Part shown: piece by piece, positions 58,286 through 64,000 of the stretch
Layout of the letters: every line of letters starts with the position of its first letter
Numbering within the stretch: the first letter of the stretch is position 1
Source of the DNA: Mycolicibacterium komossense
Lineage (GTDB): Bacteria; Actinomycetota; Actinomycetes; Mycobacteriales; Mycobacteriaceae
Length of the DNA stretch: 64,000 bases
Assembly (NCBI RefSeq): GCF_025822605.1
Contig: NZ_JACKTY010000049.1
Location: forward strand, 186,001-250,000
Direction of reading: 5' to 3'
Notes under the pieces: generated by a model
The model's database searches: none
Told to the model about the DNA's origin: nothing
Seen by the model: only the letters and a program-made list of their open reading frames with translations
Program-made: the position numbers and the translations under genes

Positions 58286-59139
58286 TTTGCGGGGATCTGA
58301 TGTCCGTCGGCGAAATCTGTACTCCGCGAGAGTGATTCCCAGGCCTCGAGATCGGCTTCGAGTGCGCGCCTGCCAGCGGCGACCAGCCGTAGCGCATCCG
58401 AGCCCAGCACCAGGTGCTTGGGCGGATCGATGGCGTCGAGGATTGCCAGGACTGCGGCGGCGGCCTTCGTGGGATCGCCGAGCTGATTGCCGCTGGCCTG
58501 AAGTCGCGCCTTGCGAATGGGCTCGAACACCGCGTCGTAGTCGTCGATGGTGTGCTCGGCGCGAACCATCGACCGGCCGGCCCAGTCGGTGCGGAAGGAG
58601 CCGGGTTCGATTGCAGTGACGTGGATTCCGAAGGAGGCGACCTCCTTGCCGATACTCTCCAGCAGGCCTTCGAGCGCGTACTTGCTGGCGCAGTAGGCCG
58701 ACAGCCCCGGCACCGTCATCAACCCACCCATCGACGTGACGGCCATGAGGTGCCCACTGCGTCGTCTCCGCATATGGGGCAGTACTGCCTGCACGGTGGC
58801 CGCGGCGCCGAAGACGTTCGTCTCGAACTGGGCCCGTACCTGCGAGAGCGGTGTCTCCTCGAACACCCCCTCCAGGCCGTAGCCCGCATTCGCGATGGCG
58901 ACGTCGATCGGTCCGATCGATGCCTCGACCTCGGCAACGGTATCGAAGACCGCCTGGTCGTCGGTGACGTCGAGCACCCGACCGTGGGCCGAACCGGGTG
59001 CAATCTGTTCGAACGAGGTGACATCGGCTGCCCGGCGCACGGTTCCGACGACGGTGTGCCCGGCGTCCAATGCACCTCGGGCGAAGGCACGACCGAGTCC
59101 GGTGCTGACACCGGTGATGAAGAACGTCTTGGGGGTCAT
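58282..59139 (-). CDS. Short-chain dehydrogenase/reductase
   Basis: 285-aa SDR. TGVSTGLGRA (cofactor loop), LDVTDDQAV, NAGYGLEG and catalytic YCASKYALEG. Similar proteins are often annotated as oxidoreductases of the SDR 'classical' group; substrate unknown. TACTGT on the minus strand (59146-59151) ends 6 nt before the ATG, and a 17-bp palindrome lies 8 bp further upstream. First gene of the SDR-tetR operon. Confidence 0.88.
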   Translation of the reverse strand: MTPKTFFITGVSTGLGRAFARGALDAGHTVVGTVRRAADVTSFEQIAPGSAHGRVLDVTDDQAVFDTVAEVEASIGPIDVAIANAGYGLEGVFEETPLSQVRAQFETNVFGAAATVQAVLPHMRRRRSGHLMAVTSMGGLMTVPGLSAYCASKYALEGLLESIGKEVASFGIHVTAIEPGSFRTDWAGRSMVRAEHTIDDYDAVFEPIRKARLQASGNQLGDPTKAAAAVLAILDAIDPPKHLVLGSDALRLVAAGRRALEADLEAWESLSRSTDFADGHQIPAN

Positions 59140-59159
59140 GACTTCACAGTAGCGCGCTA

Positions 59160-59176
59160 ATCGACACAGTGTCGAT
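59160..59176. promoter_or_regulatory. Putative TetR operator of the SDR-tetR operon
   Basis: ATCGACAC-A-GTGTCGAT has perfect 8-bp arms and lies 8 bp upstream of the TACTGT -10 hexamer (59146-59151, minus strand), over the -35 region. Confidence 0.75.
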
Positions 59177-59196
59177 TTTAATGCACCCTGTGCAGA

Positions 59197-60927
59197 TTAG
59201 GCGGGTGCCGGCTGCCTGCCCCGCACCAGTCGGCCCGGCCGGGCGTCGGTGGGCACGCCGTTCTCCGCGATCACTTCCCCGGACACGACGGTCGCGACGT
59301 ACCCGTCGGCGGCCTGATCCAGTCGGCGCCCGCCTGCGGGAAGGTCGTGGGCGATGACCGGGCGGTGCACCTTCAGTGCGGCATGGTCGATGATGTTGAG
59401 GTCGGCTTTGTAACCCACGGCGATCCGGCCGCGATCGGCCAACCCCGCCACCCGGGCCGGCACTGACGTCAACTCGCGCACGGCTTGCGGGACCGTCAAC
59501 CGCCCGGTCGCCCGGTCACGCGCCCAGTGCGCCAGCAGGTACGTGGGAAAGCTTGCGTCGCAGATCATTCCGTAGTGCGCCCCGCCGTCGCCGAGGCCGA
59601 GCACGACGTCGTCGCGATGCAGCAGTTCGGCGATGGTGTCGAGCGAGTTGTCGCGGAAGTTGGCCAGCGTGACGAGCAGCATGGCGTGGCCATCGTCATC
59701 GAGGCAGCGGTCGTACGCCTCTTCCAGCGGGCTGACGCCGCGGGCCCGGGCGCGAGCACCGATGCTGTCGGCTGGCGACGGTTCATAGTTCGGCGGATCG
59801 TCCAGCGGGAACATGTAGTCCCAGGCCTGCGAGGCGAACATCAGCGGGTGCCCGTTGCTGCCCGGTTTGTCTTGCAGAATACGTTCGCGCACTTCGGGTT
59901 TGAGCATCTGCGCCACGCGCTCCGCCAGTGGCAGGTCGGCGATCTCCTGATAGCTGGGGTAGGTGATGAACGGGTTGCCCGACAGGTCGAGACCGATGAC
60001 CAGCCCGATGGGCCGCGGGAAGATCTGGGCTGTGATTTTTGCATCGGCGCCGCCGCTTTCGTTCGCCTTCTCCACCATCCGCAGAGCATCCAGATGCAGC
60101 TCGGGTCCGGCATTTCCGATCGCCAGGGTGAAGGTCACCGGCAGGCCCACGTCGGCGGCCACGTCGAACACCGCCTGCAGGGCACCCTCGTAGTCGGCGG
60201 CCAGCAGGTCGGGAACGAACTGGATCAGGCCGCCACCCGCATCGTCGATGCCGCGGGCGATGGCTTCGATCTCGTCGTGGCCGGCCTCGTAGCTGGGGAT
60301 CGGTTGGCCGCTCTCGGTCTTGTGGATTGTCAGTCGCGACGACGCAAAGCCAAGGGCGCCAACCTGAATCGCCTCGGCAGCCAGCTTGCGCATCAGCGCC
60401 AGGTCTTCGGTGGTTGCCGGTTCGCGGTCGACTCCACGTTGTCCCATCACGTACACCCGCAGCGGGGAATGCGGCAGGAACGCCGCCACATCGATGTCCC
60501 GCCGGCCCGCGTCCACGGCGTCGAGGAATTCGGGGAAGGTTTCCCAGTTCCACGGCAGGCCGTCGACCATGACGACGCCGGGGATGTCCTCGACACCGGC
60601 CATCACGTCGACGAGCACGTCGTGATCGGCGGCGCGGCACGGGGCGAACCCGACGCCGCAGTTACCCATCACCGCGGTGGTGACACCGTGCGCCGAGGAC
60701 GGTGTCATCCGGTCCGACCAGATCGCCTGGCCGTCGTAATGAGTGTGCAGGTCGACGAAGCCGGGGGTGACCAACAGGCCGGTCGCGTCGATCTCCCGGG
60801 TGGCGTCGCCGGTAACGGTGCCGACCGCGGCGATGACTCCGTCGGATATTGCGACGTCGCCGAGGTAGGGCTCGCCGCCGAGCCCGTCGACGATGGTGCC
60901 GCCACGAACTATGAGGTCGTATGTCAT
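59197..60927 (-). CDS. N-acyl-D-amino acid deacylase-type amidohydrolase
   Basis: 576-aa metal-dependent amidohydrolase. DLHTHYDGQAIWSD carries the His-x-His metal site, GNCGVGFAPCR and the C-terminal GDGGAHYGMICDASFPTYLL match D-aminoacylase/dihydroorotase-like proteins. The N-terminal YDLIVRGGTIVDGLGGEPYLGDVAI (cut) is the usual composite beta-sandwich start. Reaction assignment to D-aminoacyl compounds is by family; some members act on other amides. TAGATT on the minus strand (60934-60939) ends 6 nt before the ATG, overlapping the divergent VOC promoter. Confidence 0.87.
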   Translation of the reverse strand: MTYDLIVRGGTIVDGLGGEPYLGDVAISDGVIAAVGTVTGDATREIDATGLLVTPGFVDLHTHYDGQAIWSDRMTPSSAHGVTTAVMGNCGVGFAPCRAADHDVLVDVMAGVEDIPGVVMVDGLPWNWETFPEFLDAVDAGRRDIDVAAFLPHSPLRVYVMGQRGVDREPATTEDLALMRKLAAEAIQVGALGFASSRLTIHKTESGQPIPSYEAGHDEIEAIARGIDDAGGGLIQFVPDLLAADYEGALQAVFDVAADVGLPVTFTLAIGNAGPELHLDALRMVEKANESGGADAKITAQIFPRPIGLVIGLDLSGNPFITYPSYQEIADLPLAERVAQMLKPEVRERILQDKPGSNGHPLMFASQAWDYMFPLDDPPNYEPSPADSIGARARARGVSPLEEAYDRCLDDDGHAMLLVTLANFRDNSLDTIAELLHRDDVVLGLGDGGAHYGMICDASFPTYLLAHWARDRATGRLTVPQAVRELTSVPARVAGLADRGRIAVGYKADLNIIDHAALKVHRPVIAHDLPAGGRRLDQAADGYVATVVSGEVIAENGVPTDARPGRLVRGRQPAPA

Positions 60928-60933
60928 CTCTGG

Positions 60934-60943
60934 AATCTACGAT
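60934..60943. promoter_or_regulatory. Overlapping divergent -10 elements
   Basis: On the minus strand TAGATT (60934-60939) ends 6 nt before the amidohydrolase ATG (60927). On the plus strand TACGAT (60938-60943) ends 6 nt before the VOC GTG (60950). The two hexamers share 2 bp, and the whole intergenic gap is 22 bp. Confidence 0.6.
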
Positions 60944-60949
60944 GATCGG

Positions 60950-61336
60950 GTGATCGATCACTTCGGAATCAACTGCAGCGACTGGACTACCTCACAAGAT
61001 TTTTACGACAAGGTGCTTCACGTGCTGGGGTTTTCCCGGCAGATGGACGTCGGAGTGTCGATCGGCTATGGCACCGGCGGAAAGCCCACGTTCTGGATCA
61101 GCGATGCCGGCGCGGGCGAGGCGAGTGGCCCCAACCGTGAGGTGCACATCGCATTCACCGCGAACTCACCAGAAGACGTGCAGGCGTTCTTCCACACCGC
61201 CGTGGCGCTGGGCGTGGAACCGTTGCACGAGCCGCGGCTGTGGCCCGAATATCACCCGGGTTACTACGGCGCTTTCGTCCGTGATCCCGACGGTAACAAT
61301 GTCGAGGCGGTCTTCCACGGTGGCGGGCCGGCCTGA
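60950..61336 (+). CDS. VOC-family (glyoxalase/dioxygenase-like) protein
   Basis: 128-aa vicinal-oxygen-chelate protein. IDHFGINCSD gives the N-terminal metal-type His, and RDPDGNNVEAVFH the C-terminal Glu. It could be a glyoxalase, a dioxygenase or an antibiotic-binding protein. GTG at 60950 is chosen because a -10 hexamer ends 6 nt before it; upstream frame lies inside the divergent gene. Confidence 0.85.
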   Translation: MIDHFGINCSDWTTSQDFYDKVLHVLGFSRQMDVGVSIGYGTGGKPTFWISDAGAGEASGPNREVHIAFTANSPEDVQAFFHTAVALGVEPLHEPRLWPEYHPGYYGAFVRDPDGNNVEAVFHGGGPA

Positions 61337-61360
61337 CACGGCGCGCGTAGCGTCGTGGGC

Positions 61361-61873
61361 ATGGCTTCAGATACTGCTGCCCAGGAATTGTTGCGCGACG
61401 CCTTCACCCGGCTGATCGAACATGTCACCGATCTCACCGATGGATTGAGCGACGAGCTGGCCGACTATCGCGCCACCCCTGACGCCAACAGCATCGCGTG
61501 GCTGATCTGGCACAGCGCCCGCGTGCAGGACGCGCAGGTCGCCCCGCTGGCGGGGGTGTCCGAGGTGTGGACCGACGAGGGGTGGGTGGACCGGTTCGGG
61601 CTGGATCTGCCCCGCGGCGATACGGGCTATGGACACGACGCCGAAGCGTCGGGCAAGGTGCACGCCCCGGCGGACCTGCTGGCCGGTTACTACCAGGCCG
61701 TGCATGCCATGACGCTCGACTACGTCACCAAGGCGACCTCAGAGGATCTGGCGAAGATCGTCGACAAGCGCTGGACGCCCGCGGTGACGGCCAGCGCCCG
61801 CCTGATCAGTGTGATCGACGACTGCGCCCAACACCTCGGCGCGGCGGCCTACGTGCGGGGCATCGCGCCGTAA
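61361..61873 (+). CDS. DinB/mycothiol-dependent-type protein (DUF664-like)
   Basis: 170-aa four-helix DinB-superfamily protein. IAWLIWHSARVQDAQVA holds the first metal-type His, HAMTLDYV a second region, and SVIDDCAQHLGAAAYVRG the third His. Such proteins include mycothiol- and bacillithiol-dependent S-transferases, so a mycothiol-linked role is plausible but unproven. TAGCGT (61348-61353) ends 7 nt before the ATG: probably leaderless. Confidence 0.83.
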   Translation: MASDTAAQELLRDAFTRLIEHVTDLTDGLSDELADYRATPDANSIAWLIWHSARVQDAQVAPLAGVSEVWTDEGWVDRFGLDLPRGDTGYGHDAEASGKVHAPADLLAGYYQAVHAMTLDYVTKATSEDLAKIVDKRWTPAVTASARLISVIDDCAQHLGAAAYVRGIAP

Positions 61874-61884
61874 TCCGCTAAAAC

Positions 61885-61898
61885 TTGACGGGTGTCAA
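61885..61898. promoter_or_regulatory. Small inverted repeat upstream of the aldehyde dehydrogenase gene
   Basis: TTGAC-GGGT-GTCAA has perfect 5-bp arms, 32 bp upstream of the TACCAT -10 hexamer (61930-61935). It could be a regulator site, but it is short enough to be chance. Confidence 0.35.
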
Positions 61899-61941
61899 AC
61901 CCGCCGAGACGTGCGTCACAGGCCGTGGTTACCATGGCGTT

Positions 61942-63483
61942 ATGACTGCCACCCCAGAAGTCGCGTCGTCAGGCAAAACAGCCACGACCGGGACGATCAT
62001 CAACCCCGCGACCGGTGACGTGGCTGGTCGGGTGCAGTGGACCGATCCTGCCGACATCCCTGCCATCGCCGCCGGCCTGCGGGCGGCGCAGCGCGGCTGG
62101 GAGCAACGCGGACCGAAGGGGCGTGCCCGGGTCCTGGCCCGCTATGCGACCTGGCTCGGTGAGCATCGCGACGAGATCGAGCGGTTACTGATCGATGAGA
62201 CCGGTAAATCGACTGTCGACGCGGCGCAGGAAGTGCCGCTGGCGATCATGATCCTGTCGTACTACATCAAGACGATGGAGAAGGCGCTCGCGCCGGAGAC
62301 CAGGCCCGCGGCGCTGCCGTTTCTCGCGATCAAGAAGATCACCGTGCACTACCGGCCACGCGCTCTGGTCAGCATCATCGCGCCGTGGAACTACCCGGTG
62401 GCCAACGCTCTGATGGACGCGATCGGTGCACTGGCAGCGGGGTGTGCCGTGCTGCTCAAGCCGTCCGAGCGCACACCGTTGACCGCGGAGGTGCTGCTGC
62501 GCGGCTGGCAGGAGTCCGGCGGTTCCGACGTGCTCGCGCTGGCCCAGGGGGCCCGTGAGGTTTCCGAGGCCGTCATCGACGTCGCCGATTACATCCAGTT
62601 CACCGGCTCCAGCGCCACCGGCACCAAGGTGATGGAGCGGGCCGCCCGTCGGCTCACACCGGTCAGTCTTGAGCTCGGCGGCAAGGATCCGTTGATCGTG
62701 CTCGAGGACGCCGATATCGAACTCGCCGCGAACGCCGCTGTCTGGGGCGCCATGTTCAATGCCGGGCAGACCTGCGTCTCGACCGAGCGGGTCTACGTCC
62801 TTGAACCGGTGTACGACGAGTTCGTCGCCGCGGTTGTGCGTGCGGTCAAGGCGCTCGATGTCGGTGCGGGTGACGGCAAGCACTTCGGTGCGCTGATCGA
62901 CGAGGCGCAGGTCGCCGTCACTGAACGGCACGTCAACGACGCCGTCGCCGCCGGGGCCAGGGCGCTCACCGGTGGCAAACGGCCCTCCGGCCCCGGCAGT
63001 TTCTACCCGCCGACGGTGTTGGTGGATGTCGACCATTCGATGGCCGCGATGACCGAGGAGACGTTCGGTCCGACGCTGCCGATCATGAAGGTGGCGACCG
63101 TTGCCGAGGCGATTCGGCTGGCCAACGACAGCCCCTACGGGTTGAGTGCGGCGGTGTTTTCCAAGGATGTGAACCGCGCCAAAGATATTGCGGTGCAATT
63201 GGATTGCGGTGCCGTCAACATCAACGACGTGATCTCGAACCTGATGTGCACCACGGCGCCGATGGGTGGCTGGAAGACCTCGGGGATCGGCGCCCGGTTC
63301 GGCGGTGCCGACGGGATCCGCAAGTTCTGCCGGCAGGAGACGGTGGTGGTGCCTCGCACCAGTGCCGGTGCCGGCGGCAACTACTACAACAACTCGTTGA
63401 AGACGCTGACCCGGATGAACAGGCTGATGACCACGCTGGCGTTGGCGCGGCCCAAGCGCACTCTCAAGGGCACGGGCACCTAG
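61942..63483 (+). CDS. NAD(P)-dependent aldehyde dehydrogenase (succinate-semialdehyde dehydrogenase-like)
   Basis: 513-aa ALDH. APWNYPVANALMDA (cofactor-site Asn), SLELGGKDPLIVLEDAD (general base Glu) and FNAGQTCVSTERVYV with catalytic Cys278 are all present; TEETFGPTLPI and MGGWKTSGIGARFGG are also typical. The extended, basic C-terminal 50 residues (NYYNNSLKTLTRMNRLMTTL cut) are found in mycobacterial ALDHs often labelled GabD2, but the natural aldehyde is uncertain. TACCAT (61930-61935) ends 6 nt before the ATG: probably leaderless. Confidence 0.9.
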   Translation: MTATPEVASSGKTATTGTIINPATGDVAGRVQWTDPADIPAIAAGLRAAQRGWEQRGPKGRARVLARYATWLGEHRDEIERLLIDETGKSTVDAAQEVPLAIMILSYYIKTMEKALAPETRPAALPFLAIKKITVHYRPRALVSIIAPWNYPVANALMDAIGALAAGCAVLLKPSERTPLTAEVLLRGWQESGGSDVLALAQGAREVSEAVIDVADYIQFTGSSATGTKVMERAARRLTPVSLELGGKDPLIVLEDADIELAANAAVWGAMFNAGQTCVSTERVYVLEPVYDEFVAAVVRAVKALDVGAGDGKHFGALIDEAQVAVTERHVNDAVAAGARALTGGKRPSGPGSFYPPTVLVDVDHSMAAMTEETFGPTLPIMKVATVAEAIRLANDSPYGLSAAVFSKDVNRAKDIAVQLDCGAVNINDVISNLMCTTAPMGGWKTSGIGARFGGADGIRKFCRQETVVVPRTSAGAGGNYYNNSLKTLTRMNRLMTTLALARPKRTLKGTGT

Positions 63484-63555
63484 CGCGCGGGGAGCGGCAC
63501 CGTTCGTTCACTCGGAGGACACCCGCGTGTACCCGGCGCTCGATACCTTTTGCCC

Positions 63556-64000
63556 GTGCTCCTCGAAGATGGCAGTCAGTACACCGTTCGCGACGATGAC
63601 GATGACGATCCAGAGTTGATCCTCCTGCCCAGCGGTGAGGTCGTCGACACCTGGCGCGAGAACTACCCGTACGACGAGCGCATGAAGCGCGACGAGTACG
63701 AGGAGCAGAAGCGACTTCTGCAGATCGAACTGCTCAAGCTGCAGAAGTGGAGCCAAAACAACGGGCTGCGGCACGTCATCGTGTTCGAGGGCCGCGACGC
63801 TGCCGGCAAGGGCGGCACCATCAAGCGCTTCATGGAACACCTCAACCCGCGCGGGGCTCGCGTCGTGGCGCTGGAGAAGCCCACGGAGCGCGAACGCACT
63901 CAGTGGTATTTCCAGCGGTACGTCAAGCACATGCCGGCGGCCGGCGAGATCGTGATGTTCGATCGGTCCTGGTACAACCGCGCCGGGGTGGAGCGGGTCA
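63556..64000 (+). CDS. ppk2: Polyphosphate kinase 2 family protein, 5' part
   Basis: The frame is open from GTG 63556 to the window edge (148 codons). After an acidic run of six Asp (13-18), WRENYPYDERMKRDEYEEQK leads into the PPK2 domain: Walker A EGRDAAGKGGTIKRF (GRDAAGKGG at 79-87), LEKPTERERTQWYFQRYV and the Walker B region VMFDRSWYNRAGVERV. It is a class I PPK2, which phosphorylates nucleoside diphosphates with polyphosphate or the reverse. GTG follows TACCTT (63544-63549) by 6 nt with no Shine-Dalgarno: probably leaderless. The C-terminus is outside the window. Confidence 0.92.
   Translation, partial: MLLEDGSQYTVRDDDDDDPELILLPSGEVVDTWRENYPYDERMKRDEYEEQKRLLQIELLKLQKWSQNNGLRHVIVFEGRDAAGKGGTIKRFMEHLNPRGARVVALEKPTERERTQWYFQRYVKHMPAAGEIVMFDRSWYNRAGVERV

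Noticed and set aside
61885..61898. Strong operator call for TTGAC-GGGT-GTCAA
   Set aside because: Five-base arms are too short to separate from chance; kept only as a low-confidence feature.

Overview
The window is high-GC actinobacterial chromosome and almost certainly comes from a fast-growing mycobacterium (Mycolicibacterium type). The evidence is the gene order pknG-glnH-glnX / mutT3 / thiE / thiO-thiS-thiG / lpqL, then xthA / GNAT / def / DUF3263 / virR / sodC / GCS2-like / LON-domain, then AAA ATPase-pssA-psd-moeA2-SDR, and finally groEL2. As I recall it, this is the backbone of M. tuberculosis H37Rv from Rv0410c to Rv0440. Lipobox lipoproteins, a DUF222/HNH '13E12' gene, an F420-type oxidoreductase and a cutinase fit the same group.

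Layout. 1-4770: 3' end of a class I glutamine amidotransferase, then the amino-acid sensing operon glnX-glnH-pknG (minus). 4958-9060: mutT3, thiE, and a TPP-riboswitch-led thiO-thiS-thiG operon continued by an SGNH hydrolase. 9044-13683: DUF1697 and slipin genes (minus), then a tandem pair of LpqL-type M28 aminopeptidase lipoproteins. 13684-20127: accessory block absent from the H37Rv order (SOS-box-driven HNH gene, methyltransferase, uracil permease, LLM oxidoreductase, MarR, APC permease, DoxX-like). 20144-25825: Baeyer-Villiger monooxygenase, alpha/beta hydrolase, thiD behind a second TPP riboswitch (thiC is not beside it), DHA2 exporter, methyltransferase. 25822-32108: conserved housekeeping block. 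32197-38389: complete Mrp (Mnh) cation/proton antiporter operon, A/B fused. 38584-44543: CDC48-like AAA ATPase, phosphatidylserine synthase and decarboxylase, moeA2, SDR. 44571-54235: a second accessory block (SDR, PH-domain membrane pair, HAD, M20 amidohydrolase, cutinase, orphan SF2 helicase, cupin, SDR/TetR pair). 54181-55974: groEL2 with two CIRCE operators. 56044-64000: hairpins, an unknown exported protein, a shrunken PNPOx-like gene, SDR-TetR operon, D-aminoacylase-type amidohydrolase, VOC, DinB, aldehyde dehydrogenase and the 5' part of a PPK2 gene.

Regulation is unusually legible. Two TPP riboswitches, two CIRCEs, a LexA-type SOS box and four perfect-arm inverted repeats next to MarR/TetR-type genes or promoters can be read directly. 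About seventeen genes have a TANNNT -10 hexamer ending 6-7 nt before an ATG/GTG with no Shine-Dalgarno sequence, the arrangement of leaderless mycobacterial transcripts; I used it to choose several starts.

The most interesting unexplained structure is intergenic: (i) a MIRU-like repeat family at three loci, one copy forming the C-terminal tail of MnhG; (ii) two hairpins 17.5 kb apart that share ends and loop but have different stems; (iii) a 40-bp near-perfect palindrome ahead of the unknown exported protein. The second LpqL paralogue has lost a zinc-ligand histidine. I see no CRISPR array, insertion sequence, rRNA or complete tRNA.
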